64,000 bases of DNA from NCBI GenBank assembly GCA_001931905.2, contig MSJI02000553.1, forward strand, positions 1 to 64,000, given 5' to 3'. The translations under genes and the position numbers were made by a program. Shown piece by piece: positions 10,554-22,144 of this stretch; within the stretch, counting starts at the first letter, position 1, and each line of letters begins with the position of its first letter. The stretch is from Cladosporium sp. IMV 00045. Lineage: Eukaryota; Ascomycota; Dothideomycetes; Cladosporiales; Cladosporiaceae. The notes under the pieces are model-generated. The model had not been told where the DNA came from. It saw only the letters and a list, made by a program, of their open reading frames with translations, and did not search any database.

Positions 10554-12339
10554 CTACCCCAGGAGCATGGTGCCGCGAGCAGGAAACTGGCCAGGCTCTG
10601 TAGATTCGATCCCAGAGTCCTGACAATGCCATTGCGACTTGAGAAAGTCTTGCGCACGTCGAAAATGTCGCATTTGGAACCGCCTCTCCATGGACTGCAA
10701 GCGGTTGATGATATTAGTCCTCTCGATTTGTTGAGACTGGTCCAGTTCTCTGGCTGCTATGCCAATCGGCCAGAGCAGCGCTGTCTCATACGTCGAGTCT
10801 TCGGATACCAGAGCGATGAGGCTCATCGCCCACGAAGCTAGCTGAGGCATATCGCCAAGCGCAGCAGTGGGATTGGTGGGCTCAGTCAAGAATCCTCGGT
10901 CTGCAAGGACTCGCAGCCGGTATATTCTAGCTGTCGTGCGGTAAAGGTCGGATAAGATGGCCTGCTCACTATCGCCTCGAGAGCTTCGGGGATTATTTTT
11001 GTCTAGTGCGAAACTTGGAAGCCAATCCATAACGCCATTCCATGCTGCGATATCGGCATCAGAAACAGTCATGTCCCCGGCGCCCATGCGAGAAATCAAG
11101 TTTGGGAAGAAATAGCGAGAGGCGTCGTTTGCCTCGGAGGCGCCCTCCAGGCCCTCCATCAGACCAGGTAACCCGACTGAGCCTGACAAATAAAAGTTTG
11201 ACAAGGGTGCCGTGTGTGTGGATGTTGATCGAACAAGATCGTTGTACAGGAAAAGTTGATGAAGGAAGCGGACTGTCTCAACGATATCGCTGGAACAACT
11301 GTTCTCAGACAGAAGAGGCTGCAGATAACGCTCAAACAATGCGTTCATAAATGTAAAGTGTGGTAGCCAGGCAGTGTCTCCGGTCACCTTTTCGTATAGA
11401 AGAAACAAGACCGAGCTGGTAAGAAGATGAAGCAGTCTCTGATCCCCAGCCGCAAGAGTGGTTTTGAGCATGGTTTTGTCTTGCCTTGGGTTGAGATCTG
11501 ATGATCTTGCGGCACCGAGGTCGGAACTACGTTCAATGTCTTCCAATAGCGTCCTGCACCCCTTCAGTGCTCGCTGTCTAAATCGAAGTGCATCGCTTTC
11601 TAACTCGGCTTGGCCGTCGTTCCAGCGGGTAGCGCCACTCAGTGCCAGGAGAGAATCGAACACTACATCGCTCTGCATCGCAAGTGGCAGAAATATTGAC
11701 AAGAATGGATTGCTTGGCCCCGAAGAAGTTGGGTATGTTCTCGAGAACCTCAAGATATAGTGCTCCAAGAATATCGATTCCGTGGGTCCTAGAGGGCGTG
11801 GAAACTGCGATATGGACTTTTGGAAAGTAAGCTGCTGGTCGGGAGATAGAGGACGAGATCCAAGTATTGGCGAGCTCATTTGCCCGTCTCCGAGGATGTG
11901 AGCATGGTGCACAAAGTCCAGGTTGTGGAAGTGCCCCGGTTCGCCACTGTTCTCTCTGTTGCTACTGCTTGGGTCTCCGCAGGGTTCTGCGATACTGAAG
12001 CAAGTCGTCTGAGCAGCGAAGTCATCCGGTGCATACGTGGTCTGCGCCCCAGATACAGCAGAATCCTTTCGCCTTTCGGTGCCGACAGGAGGGCCTCTTC
12101 GCCTCATGCCATGCCTTCTGGCATCATCCTCCCATACTAGCCGAACCTCATGCTCGCATTCCAATTTCAGTCGTATGCAAGCTTGACAAGGGAATCCTGT
12201 AGCATCACACTTCTTTTTGCTTCAGGAAGGCAAGTCAGTAATGTAGTAGAGCCGCACGGTCATCCAACATGACTTGCCGTTTGCGACAGGTCCAACAGCC
12301 GCTCCTCGAGCGACGCTTAGGGCCTGTTATTGCATCCAT
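10554..12339 (-). CDS. Zn2Cys6 transcription factor with fungal-specific regulatory domain
   Basis: This is a nuclear DNA-binding regulator. Exon 1 (12339-12274) encodes MDAITGPKRRSRSGCWTCRK and two further residues; exon 2 (12212-10554) continues KCDATGFPCQACIRLKLEC. The total is about 574 residues. All six zinc cysteines are present, with the usual C-terminal regulatory domain (PF11951 type), including a leucine-rich helix near LLHLLTSSVLFLLYEK. The cluster spacing is C-x2-C-x5-C-x6-C-x2-C-x6-C; the family norm after the second Cys is six residues, so one residue is missing at the splice junction. The intron has donor GTCATG, an ACTGAC branch and acceptor AAG. It sits between an amidase and an MFS transporter on the same strand and may control them. 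Confidence 0.85.
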
Positions 12340-12878
12340 TTTGGGGTTGTCTCTCGCGCAAGGGCTTCGAGTGGGTCGGCGCTCATTCTGGTGGTAGCCG
12401 CTCGTGTGTCGTGAGTAGTGAAGCACCAGACCGCTGGTAAAAACACGCAGTATATACGGGAGTATATCCGGTCAAATCCATCAGAGAGTGCGAAAGCCTA
12501 ACGAAGCAAAGTTCAGTAGCGGAGTAGGGCGTGAACCCAGCCGAATCTGTCCGCGAGCGCCACTTCTCGGTCTTGATTACTCTATCCGATCGATCGCAAT
12601 ATGTTTCTGCAGGTCTTCAAAGAATGACATCTAAAGAAGATAACATAGATTGGCGAAAGAGACAGGTCACAAAGTCAGCGACGTGCAGCCAAAGGGCTCA
12701 TGCTGTGCAACGGAACCTGACTCCGAGAAAGTTCATCCAAACCCCTGCACACATTAAGCGAGAGATTCGTGTAATCTATGTCAACGTTATTGTTTACTTG
12801 ATTGGGCATGAAATCATCATTTCGTATTATCGACGTCCCGGTATCAATTGCATCAAATAGAGATGGCCACCTGGCCAC
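12340..12878. other. intergenic region
   Basis: This holds the upstream region of the Zn2Cys6 regulator and the 3' region of the MFS transporter. Short frames on the plus strand have no family features. Confidence 0.5.
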
Positions 12879-14801
12879 TCAACCAGCAGCTCGTCCTCGA
12901 GACTCATACGGCAGGACCAAGAATACAAGGCCTGCGATGATGAACAGCGCCGCGGAAATATACAAAGGAACGCTGGACTCAAGTCCAGTGTATGCCACGA
13001 TAATGGGAGCCATCAAGCCCGACAGCCTGTTGAAAACAGCCACCAGACCGTTACCGGTACCACGGATGGGAGCTGGGAATAACTCTGGGGTGTAGGAGTA
13101 CAACAAGCCGTAGGTCAAGTTCTGGAAGAACGCAATAGCACAACTGAACCCGAGCACTGCTGCGGCCGAGTTCGCGCGCGTGTACAGGAAGAGGAACACA
13201 CCCGTACAGATGCATGCCAATGTTCCTGTTCCTTTACGACCAACGCGCTTCAGCTCGACAGAGAACCCGCCCAAAATTGAGGCAGGGATTCCGCATACCG
13301 CTTGAATGGCGTAGTTGCGGTAAGTTTCGTTGAGGCCCCCGGAGCCAGTACTTACACCCTTCTGTTCAAGATAGAATGGGATGAAACCAGTGTAGAGCGG
13401 GTATGCCATGCCGATAGAGCACCCTGAAGCTTTGTCAGCATAGTGTATGGTGTTTGATTAGGCTCTCACTTACATAAGAAGAGCATGAGCGTTGTCGAGA
13501 GAGCCATGCGTGGTGTTGCGAAAAGCCCTTTGATGCGATCCGGGGAGAATTTCGAGATATTACGACGAATGACGGCTTTTGAGTCATTCGGCGCAGAACG
13601 ACTCTGCTGCGCGCTGGCATCAACACTACAGGCAGTAATTTGTGCATCAATATCGTCGAAGTGGCTGACGGTAAGCCAGGTCTCTTTGCCATCACGACGA
13701 GCTACATTCTGGATGACATTGGCGGCTTGCTGGTTTCTGCCTTTGCCCAAGAGGTACTTAGGTGTTTCGTAGATCTTGAAGGCGAAACGAGCCATCCACA
13801 TCAACGTGGTGATGCCGCCGAATGCCCAGAATGTGTAACGCCAGCCAAGATTATCATGGTACCCACATTCTCCGACAGGAGTGTCAGAAGGGCAGCTGAA
13901 GTTGGCGATCAAAGGCCTAAGATGTGTCAGTAATCGTGAGTAAGGAAATCAAACTAAATGCTACCAGCAGCCATCTCATCGCGAAATCACGCACTGCGGG
14001 GCGAACATTTTCAGGAGGACTCACCAGGCAATGAGAGCGGCAACAGCCTGTCCAATCGACCAAAAGGCCGACTCCATGACCAGAAGATATTGGTGGGTTG
14101 CCGGAATATACTCAAGGAAGATCGCGCTGTCAACGGGCTGGTTGCCACCTGATCCCACTCCAATGAAGGCGCAGAAAGTCGCTATAGCGACAAAGTTGGG
14201 CGATCCAGCACCGACAAGACCCGCAAGGCCAGAGATAGCTGCAAAGTGGCAAAGTCAGCTGGATTGCCGTCTCTTTGAATGTACCGGGGAATACTGACCT
14301 AGCGTGATGTTGAAGGCAGTCTTCCTCCCAATGATGTCCGCCGACATTGGCCACAAAGAAGAGCCAATAACAAGGCCGACGTATTTTGCCACGATGATCA
14401 TGGAAATTTGGTCGACTCCGAATTCGTTCTTCACAGGCGGACTAATGATGGTGATTGCTTGCATCCAGAACTGTTGGAAGCGTCAGTCCGAAAATCGTCG
14501 GATATTGATTTAGGGAACCATCACACACATTGTCAACAAACCACCCAAAGCCGGTCATGAAGAAGATCTTCCACTGGAAAGGGCCCATGCCGATATCGAT
14601 AAGAGCCTCGTTCATCAAAGCGATCTTCTTCTCGTATGCTGCATCAGCTCCTGGGAGGACATCGCTAGTGTTGATTCCATGATAATCGGAATGACCTCCG
14701 CTGATGTCCTTCGAATGGACGTCTTCACGCTCAACGTGTTTGGTAGTCATCTTCTCTGCGGATGAGAGCGAGTCCAGCCTGGCTTCGTTGGCCTTATCCA
14801 T
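12879..14801 (-). CDS. MFS transporter, sugar/SV2-like group
   Basis: This is a twelve-helix plasma-membrane carrier, probably proton-coupled. Five exons (14801-14529, 14470-14299, 14238-14025, 13916-13474, 13423-12879) give 548 residues. The cytosolic N-terminus of about 70 residues is followed by ALIDIGMGPFQWKIFFMTGF, which opens helix 1. The MFS loop signature appears as SADIIGRKTAF after helix 2, and PELFPAPIRGTGNG lies in the second half. A long central loop at about 255-330 is typical. All junctions keep phase, and the DN/FWMQAI, IAW/PLIAN and LW/CSIGM joins restore continuous helices. The start at 14801 is the first ATG of the cytosolic tail. The substrate is unknown. The neighbouring amidase suggests uptake of an organic nutrient, which is inference. 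Confidence 0.9.
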
Positions 14802-15738
14802 GGTCAGCCTTCTGCAGTGGCAAAACAAAAAATAACCGATGATCAAGAGGGTCAAGAAATCGAAACTGAAGAACGAGCTGCAGATGAAACGTCGGAGAGC
14901 AACATACAGCAGATCTGGAAATATACCCTCCGGCGATCTGAGTGCGCAGTGGCCTGGAGTCCTTTCGGATGCGTGCCGAATGGCAAGACCGCCAGGCGCC
15001 TCAAAAGGTGTCTTTTGGGGATAGAAGTCCTACTTGTCAGGGTTGACAAGGAGGGGAGTGGAAGTAAAGTTCAAGTTGTATGCCGAGCTGACTCAGCGCG
15101 ATAGATCGTCGTGGTCGCGTGGTAATCGGTAAGAATGGGTTGAATTGGGAATAGCGAACTTCGCTGCCGACTTTTGTCTCTGCAAAAGTTCAACGCTCAG
15201 AGTCGCAAGCCACTGACATCGCCTCGTTCAACGACTTCGCAGCAAAATTCGCGTCCCACGCTACCAAACCTTCAGGACTCGACCGTGCCCACCCCCCAAA
15301 CCATGAACAATAGGTATCTGGGGTTTGGGGTATGGAGAAGGTCAAGTAGGCCGCGACAAAAGCAGCGACTATCAGCGCTTGCAATACGCCCTTTGAGGTA
15401 TCGATCGCCTTCTGGCGGTACTAATGGCATCTTCTCAGCATCCTCTGCCTTTCTCCACATCCGGTCGAACCGTCTGCCGGCAAGGTTGATTCCGAGAGTA
15501 GTCATGTCAATTTAACGACTCGATGTTCTCAGTATTTGCTGCCGCCCGCGGTAGGTATTGCTGGATGTAGAAACATCGTGAGCGGCGACATCAACGACCT
15601 CTACATATTCCACCCCCATAAAAAGGTGGGCAGTTCTGTTGTTCACATTCTAGCATCACAGAGAAAAATACCATCTTTCCGACGATCTTCACAAATTCAT
15701 TGTTTCACTCCATCTGCTCTTGCATCAAACTCTCAACA
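14802..15738. other. intergenic, divergent promoter region with a doubtful small ORF
   Basis: This separates the MFS transporter from the oxygenase. Two overlapping minus-strand frames at 15190-15505 were seen: one starts MTTLGINLAGRRFDRMWRKA, and the other, in the next frame, holds a hydrophobic stretch VLQALIVAAFVAAYLTFSI. No intron can join them, so no gene is called. A TATA-like ATAAAAAG lies at 15618-15625, about 115 bp before the oxygenase ATG. Confidence 0.45.
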
Positions 15739-17005
15739 ATGGCACCACCAGTAGCAGTAGAGCCTCTCCCAACGATCGGAGGCATGTCCTCCTCGAGCAT
15801 GTCAACCCCCACAGAACCAACCCCAGCAACCAAGTTCGACGCAAAGAAACACCTGGCCTACGAACCGCCCAGGCAAGTGTTGAAGATGGAAGACCTGGAC
15901 TATCCTCCCACGCCACTTTCGAACGTTGCATCGACCATCCCGTTCCCCCTGCTCTCTCACGAAGCAGTCCTGCAACATCGTCGAGAAATTTTTAGCCCGG
16001 AGGTCTTGGACAACTGTATGCACCACACTCGTCCCGGCTCTGTTCAAATCCGCGGCATGGCGCCGCGCTATGCGCCCTTCATCCATTCTTTCTGGAACTC
16101 CCCGGAAGTCCTCAAGATCATCAGTGAGAACGCCGGCGTGGATCTGGTGCCTGCTCTGGACTACGAGACAGCGCACACCAATGTCCAGCTGGGGCCTGGA
16201 GGACTCGACGAGGTTCGTAGAACGCCCATCGAGCCTCCGGTCGCCACGCCAGAAGCCATAGCCAGCTTGGAGAAGAACAAGTCCAAGGCGGAAGAAGTCA
16301 CCGATCAGACAAAGCCGATCATCGAGTGGCACAAAGACAGCCATCCGTTCGTCTGCGTCGTCATGCTGTCCGATGCTCAGTACATGGAAGGCGGCGAGAC
16401 GGAGGTAAATCAAATCTGCCTTCCCAGCATCAAGTATCTCCTGAACTGACGAAACCCCCAGCTCCTCCGTGGTGACGACAAGACCCTAAAAGTAAAAGCG
16501 CCCCAGATGGTAAGCCAACCCACTCCCACGCTCTCGTCTAACACGCTCTCCACACACAACGAGAACAGAACTAGAACTAATCCAATCTCCCCTCCCCCAG
16601 GGCTCGGCCGTAATCCTCCAAGGCCGCTACATAACGCACACCGCCGCGCCCGTGCTCAACATGCCCGAGCGCGTCACGATCGTGACCTCTTTCCGCCCGC
16701 GCAACCCGAACCTGCCAGACGACATGACCAACATGAACATCCGCAACAAATCGCACCTCAGCGAGCTGTACTACCAATGGACGACGTACCGACTGGACGT
16801 GCTGGCGCAGCGGGCGCGGATTGCCGCGGAGGAGCTGCGTGAGAGGTATAAGGGGAATGTTGCGCGGTCGGATCCCGAGGGGAAGGGGGGACTGTGTCGG
16901 GTTGAGACGGTGAGGTATGAGGAGGTGGAAGGCTGGGTGGGGGAGCAGATTGAGTATATGCAGAAGACGCTGTGGGAGATGAGACCGTTGGAGAACGGAA
17001 GGTAA
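15739..17005 (+). CDS. 2-oxoglutarate/Fe(II)-dependent oxygenase-like protein
   Basis: Three exons (15739-16404, 16462-16509, 16601-17005) give 372 residues. The start at 15739 has a good context (CAACAATGG). The double-stranded beta-helix core is recognisable: EWHKDSHPFVCVVMLSD supplies the iron ligands His-x-Asp, GGETELLRGDD forms the middle strands, and GSAVILQGRYITHTA supplies the distal His. The following RVTIVTSFRP is where the 2-oxoglutarate-binding arginine is expected. The N-terminal 45 residues are Ser/Pro/Thr-rich and probably disordered. No signal peptide or membrane segment is seen, so it is likely cytosolic. The substrate is unknown. It is a standalone gene, convergent with PRI2. 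Confidence 0.85.
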
Positions 17006-17450
17006 AGTTTGTTAAGTCGACTTGGTGAGAGGAGCAAAGATTGCTTTGATAGTGGCGGAGATTGAAAGTGTGGAACAGTTGAAACTTTTGGATAATCGTC
17101 GATATGGGTACTTGTCTCTTCTTCAAAGCGTATGCCTCAGGACTAAGGGCGGATCGCCACTCTGTTGTGAAGCTACCGCGGGTGGATGTTTCGAAAGAAG
17201 GACCTGCCTTCACGCTGTGATAATCCGGTTGCACTCGGACCAAAATGATTCGAGTGCTCATTGGCCAATGAAAACAGAGGCGTTCTTATTCCATCGCCTA
17301 GAAACTGAATTCACAGGAGGGCCGTCATACCAGTCCCAACCCCATTCCCTCCCAAGTTACAAACCATTGCATCCCTTCCAAACGTCCATGTGAATTTCCT
17401 CCTAACGCCATCGCTCATGCAAACCCAAAAAATGAACCCATTACTGCGCT
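17006..17450. other. intergenic between convergent genes
   Basis: This is the 3' region shared by the oxygenase and PRI2. Nothing further is seen. Confidence 0.5.
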
Positions 17451-19097
17451 CTAATTCGACCCTTGACTAGGCCCATCGACGCCCAAATCGCCATTCCTCG
17501 CCATACTGAGGTTCTTGAGCAAAAAGCTGCGCTTGAAGTACTCGTTCGGGTGCAGGATCGTATCAAGCTCGCTGGCGTTCCAGAGGTTTTCATCCTTGAC
17601 CTGTGCGGAATATCAGTACTGATGGTCTCGAAAGAACAAGCAAAACCTGGCTTTCATGCATCAAACTCACCTTCTTGATCTCCGTCTTGTGCGTCGACTC
17701 AAACACCCTATTGCAAGCAATGTGGTAGCGCATCTTGCCGACGTCTTCGCGCACGCTGCGCAGCAGCTCGCGGTCGCTGACGCCGACGTTTTGCAGGAGA
17801 GCGATGAGATTGTCGGGTGCGTATGTGCGGTAGGGGCAGCCGTGGTTGAGACCTGCGGAGGGGAGGGGTTCGGTGAGGAGTTTCTGACAGCTGTATGGTG
17901 AGTAACCTCGTCCTCGCTTGTTCGCGTCGCCTCCGACGTCGCCGTAGGCGTGGCGGACGTTGTAGAGGTATTCGGATTTGAACTTCTCTGGGATTTTGTC
18001 AGCTGCTTGAACCCAGAGAAGGCGTAGGGAGAACAAGTCTTACCGTCAGTGATCAGCTTGAATGCCTTTCGCCAGAAAATGATACACTCTTGCATGTTCA
18101 AGCCGATGCCTTTCAGGAAGAGCGTATATTGTAATCTGCTTTGGTGTTTGAGATGGCTGTTCTTCCGCAGCTCTCGGTGCAGGTTCTGCATGCAGAGCGG
18201 GAAATGCGAGCTCAAGCCGTCAATGCTGCCGGCAGTGATATTGGTCATGTCACTAACGCCGTTGCTTTCGTTGTAAGTTGCATCCGGGGCCACAAAAGAT
18301 TGCGACAAATGGTGCAAGATCGGTGCGAGACGGTTATCCTCGTCCATCCTGGGTAAGAAGCGTGCTGCAAGCTCTAGGCCAGATTCCAAGGAGCGCGTAA
18401 ACTCGTTCAGAACCATGGTCGTCTGTTCCCTCACGTGAACGTAGGCTTTGCCCTTCTTGAGCAGCACTTGTCGTGTCGCAACCAGATCGGGCACTTTCTC
18501 CCAATCCACTTTGAACCAGTTTTCCTCGTCATCTTTCCGTACACTCGTCGCTGCTCTGAGTTCACTCAGCCATGTGCTCTTCTCTTCCGCATCCAACATC
18601 TCCCAGCTCATAGGCAAGCTCTTGATGAAGTCTCTCCTCTCGTCTGCGTTATCCGCTTGTAACCTGAGTTTGAACAGCTGCGTTTCAAGCCTCATGAATC
18701 TCTGTCTTAAATCTGCCGTGCTTGCGAACGCTAATCTCAACGTCCAGTGTGAGTAGTGATCCTTTTTCCTCTGAAGCTGAGTATCCAGGCTCCTGCTCTT
18801 GTTGCTGTCGAGTCTTAGCCAATTCTCCAGCACTGGTCGCATGTATTCCTCTGTTTCGGCGGGAGATCTGTTTCTGAATTGACACGCTTCCAGCTCAGCC
18901 AGCACCTTCAGACGTGCAATGCCCCATTCTTCAAAGTCTTCCAGGGCGATGTCTTCTGTGGGTGGTATGGTATAGAAGTTCATCCGATGTTGGTACTCTT
19001 GGTCGGCCCATGTTGACTTGACGAATTGCTGTTTTCGTGGGTCGAGAACTGCGCGTTTCTTTGCGTCGATACGTGAGGCTGTCGATGCTGCCAACAT
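17451..19097 (-). CDS. PRI2: DNA primase large subunit
   Basis: This is the regulatory subunit of primase in the DNA polymerase alpha-primase complex, which makes RNA primers in the nucleus. Three exons (19097-18044, 17987-17671, 17600-17451) give 506 residues, close to the family's usual length. The N-terminus RIDAKKRAVLDPRKQQFVKS and the helical domain with YQHRMNFYTIPPTEDIALED are diagnostic. The four cysteines expected to hold the 4Fe-4S cluster are present: FPLCMQNLH, SPYSCQKLL, NHGCPYRTY and HIACNRVFE. The last exon carries the conserved HPNEYFKRSF segment. The start at 19097 matches the family N-terminus; upstream in-frame sequence is leader. Three ACGCG boxes lie about 110-130 bp upstream, fitting G1/S control. 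Confidence 0.95.
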
Positions 19098-19422
19098 TTT
19101 GATTTTTGGTATTGTGCTGTTACTGTTCAAGTATCTCGAAAAAGCGGTTGGAAATGTCGAGAGGATGTTTGGTTGTTGGTGTGGTGAGAAGCAGCAGCGG
19201 GGGAAACGCGCAAGGACGCGACGCGCTTTCAAATTGATTTCGGGCTCGGAAGCCGACCAGACGCCCTGGCCGATCATTCGTTCGCCTCTCTCTGGCTTCA
19301 CGGATCTCCAGAATTTGAGGAATATCAGACACAATTGAAGGCGTTTGCACTTCCAGATCAACTCTAGGCTGGTCGCGAAACAAAACAAAAATCAACACCA
19401 TATCAGCGGCACTGATCCTTCC
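19098..19422. promoter_or_regulatory. divergent promoter of PRI2 and a mitochondrial protein gene, with ACGCG cluster
   Basis: The two start codons are 325 bp apart. ACGCG occurs at 19206-19210, 19216-19220 and 19221-19225, three times within 20 bp. ACGCG is the core of the MluI cell-cycle box bound by MBF (Mbp1/Swi6) at DNA-synthesis genes in yeasts, and conserved MBF subunits exist in filamentous fungi. The match is seen in the sequence; the regulation is inferred. Confidence 0.6.
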
Positions 19423-20325
19423 ATGTCATCACAAACATTTCTGAGGCTGCTGCGCAGCCGGGCGCCGCAAATCAGATCTTTCACCCAATCTCCTTTCCTT
19501 CAAGCAAAACCATCAAGGAAACCGCCTCCGCCTCCGCCAAAATTCCAAGCCAAAGCCCTTCCAGCGCGCTCTGTCCGCGCTCAGCCACCGGTGCAATCGG
19601 CCGAACAGCAGGCAAACTCATCCATACAACATTATGCACGCGGACTTCTCAAGGGCCACGATTCCATGCTTCTGTACAAGGCGCCGAAAAGCCTGGGCCT
19701 ATTCATCACCTGCGCCGTCGCTGGCGGCGGACTGGTCTACTGGGCGGCGACTCTGTCACACGGCGTTTTTATGATCTTCACAGGGCACTGGATCGCGAAA
19801 TTGGTGATTTTGTCTGGCTGCATGATCGGTGCGGGTATGGCTACGACTGTGATGCTCACCCCATTCAACATGGTCAAGACGATCTCCCTCGTCCGCACCG
19901 CGGGTGATCAGGTGGTGTTCCGCGTCAAGGGCAGCAGGTTCTTGCCCTTCAGGACCACCACCGTGGACGTCGAGCCCGGCCACGCCATGATCGACGCGAA
20001 CGTGACCTCGAGCTTGGACCTCACCCGTTCCTGGTACGATGTTCCTCTGAAGAACAGCGAGTCTTGGACGAAAGGCCTGTTGGAACGACCCGATAAGGCT
20101 GGCTCGCTGGTGAACGCCTGGCCGACCGCCAAAAGCTATGTCAGGAAGATGTTCAACCGCGACAGCATGGCGTACATGCGTGTCAAGAACTTGAACTGGA
20201 AGCTGGATCTCGAATCTTGTGAGATGTTGGAGCACGGGAGCATCTTGAACAAGATGGTCAAGCAAGGCGCTGTCAGGACGAATATAATCAACATGATGAC
20301 GAGAGGCATGTGGGGTACATCATGA
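19423..20325 (+). CDS. probable mitochondrial inner-membrane protein (TMEM223/TMEM186-like)
   Basis: A single exon from ATG 19423 encodes 300 residues. The first 80 are Arg/Ser/Pro-rich without acidic clusters (FLRLLRSRAPQIRSFTQSPF), as in mitochondrial presequences. Two hydrophobic segments follow, at about 105-130 and 138-160 (LGLFITCAVAGGGLVYWAAT and IAKLVILSGCMIGAGMATTV). A soluble C-terminal domain of about 135 residues then includes FRVKGSRFLPFRTTTVDVEP. This two-helix hairpin plus soluble tail resembles the TMEM223/TMEM186 group of mitochondrial proteins, but that placement is from memory and tentative. The upstream in-frame ATG at 19345 would only add a polar stretch and is less likely. 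Confidence 0.7.
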   Translation: MSSQTFLRLLRSRAPQIRSFTQSPFLQAKPSRKPPPPPPKFQAKALPARSVRAQPPVQSAEQQANSSIQHYARGLLKGHDSMLLYKAPKSLGLFITCAVAGGGLVYWAATLSHGVFMIFTGHWIAKLVILSGCMIGAGMATTVMLTPFNMVKTISLVRTAGDQVVFRVKGSRFLPFRTTTVDVEPGHAMIDANVTSSLDLTRSWYDVPLKNSESWTKGLLERPDKAGSLVNAWPTAKSYVRKMFNRDSMAYMRVKNLNWKLDLESCEMLEHGSILNKMVKQGAVRTNIINMMTRGMWGTS

Positions 20326-20807
20326 GGCAGTCCTCGTAGATGTAACGGAGGATGGATTTGAGAAGCATTGTAAATTAGTTTTGTACAGTAGTATTGTGCT
20401 CCAGTCGCCCTGCCTTCTATTGAGCAGCACATGCGATTTGCAGCGATTGCAGGATTGAAAAATCGCGACTGGTGGAAAGTGTAATTGCGTTTTTCAATTT
20501 TATATTTACGAAGATGAAAACTTCATCTCACAATCCATTCAAAAACTGATCAAACATCGAAATCAATTGATGGTATTCTTCCAGAGACGGGTGAGGTCGG
20601 GAGAGGGCGCTTCCCCGGCCAGCGGTGGTCGGAGTTATCGCGAGTCTCGGAGCTCAACAATCAGCTCGGGCCTGCTTTTTCGTGAGAGAAGCTCCCCCAA
20701 TCGCTGCGCGACCAGGGACTGCGATCGACTGACTTCACCAGCGCCAGCACCCTCCCAAGGAAAAAACCTCATTCTATACCAGGACAACACACAAGGGTCA
20801 AGCAGCA
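20326..20807. other. intergenic, PDX1 promoter region
   Basis: The frame of PDX1 stays open upstream to 20567, but that stretch looks like leader: it is Arg/Ser-rich with no targeting logic. No other feature is seen. Confidence 0.5.
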
Positions 20808-22144
20808 ATGGCCGGTCTCGTCAACTCCGCGCGCCTGTCCGCCCGCGTGGCAGGCCGCTACACCAGCAACAATGTTGCGCGCAGAGGTGGGCGCTCACAA
20901 GCATTGCAATACGAAGAAATACACATCATACTAACGGGAAACACTCAGGATTCATGGCCTCTGCGGCAGACCGCGCCGCGCAAAACTTCAGCATGCCCGC
21001 CCTTTCCCCAACCATGACCGAGGGCAACATCGCCAGCTGGAGAATCAAGGAGGGCGAGTCCTTCAGCGCCGGAGATGTTCTGCTGGAGATCGAGACCGAC
21101 AAGGCGACCATGGACGTCGAGGCGCAGGATGACGGAATCATGTTCAAGATCATCCAAGGAAACGAGACCAAGGGCGTCAAGGTCGGCGAGAGGATCGCCG
21201 TCACGGCAGAGGAGGGCGACGACATCAACAGCATGGAACTCCCCGCCGAATCCAACGCACCCGCAAAGGCAGAGGCACCCAAGCCCAAGGAGGAGGAGAA
21301 GAAGCCCGAGCCCAAGACCGAGAGCAACGCCGTGCAGGGCGGCAAAGCACAAAAGCAGAAATACCCTCTCTACCCAGCCGTGCAGCACCTGCTCATGCAG
21401 AACGGCCTGCCCAAGGAAGAGGCTGACAAGATCCCGGCCTCTGGCCCCAACGGCCGCCTGCTCAAGGGCGACGTGCTCGCCTACCTCGGCAAGATCTCCA
21501 AGAACTACCCCGGCGAGTCCGCCGCGCGCTTCACCAAGCTCTCCCACCTCGACCTCTCCAACATCCAACTCGCAACCCCTCCTCCCCCAGCCAAGGCCGA
21601 AGAGAAGCCCGCGCCCGCCGCCGCGGCACCCATCCCCGAACTCCCCAAGGAAACCGAGGTCGCCCTCCCCATCAGCCTTTCCGCCGTGATCGCCACGCAA
21701 AAGCGCGTGGAAGAAGCCCTTGGCATCCCCCTCCCGCTGTCCACCTTCGTCGCGCGCGCCACCGATCTCGCAAACGACGCCCTCCCCGCCTCCAAGAACG
21801 CAAAGCCCACGGCCGACGACCTCTTCAACTCCGTCCTGGGCCTCGACACCGTCGCACGCTCCTCCCGCGGCACTTTCCTCCCCAGCATCACCGCGCTCGG
21901 TCCCGTGCCCTACTCTGCATCTTCCCGCGCCTCTTCCAAGCCCGACATCATCGACCTCCTCACCTCTTCCAAGACCGCCAAACCCGCCCCCAGGACCGTG
22001 AGACCCGGCGCTTTGGGCGTCGCGACTGCCGGCCCGAACGTTTTCAGCGTGTCGGCCAAGAGCGGCGAGGAGAAGCGCGCGATGGAGTTTTTGGAGAGGA
22101 TGAAGCTCGTGCTTGAGCAGGAGCCTGGTCGTCTTGTGCTGTAA
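20808..22144 (+). CDS. PDX1: pyruvate dehydrogenase complex E3-binding protein (protein X)
   Basis: This is a structural subunit of the mitochondrial pyruvate dehydrogenase complex that anchors E3 to the E2 core. Two exons (20808-20886, 20949-22144) give 424 residues. The intron has a perfect TACTAAC branch site. The presequence is MAGLVNSARLSARVAGRYTS. The lipoyl domain spans about 40-115 with Lys78 in EIETDKATMD as the lipoylated residue. An Ala/Pro/Lys/Glu-rich linker follows, then the E3-binding domain starting near YPAVQHLLMQNGLPKEEADK. The C-terminal part is short and lacks the HxxxDG active site of E2 acyltransferases, which separates it from E2. No competing function is plausible. Confidence 0.93.

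Noticed and set aside
15802..16413. Minus-strand open frame (203 codons)
   Set aside because: Antisense to the 2OG-Fe(II) oxygenase exon 1.
20945..21700. Minus-strand open frame (251 codons), Gly/Leu-rich
   Set aside because: Antisense shadow of PDX1.
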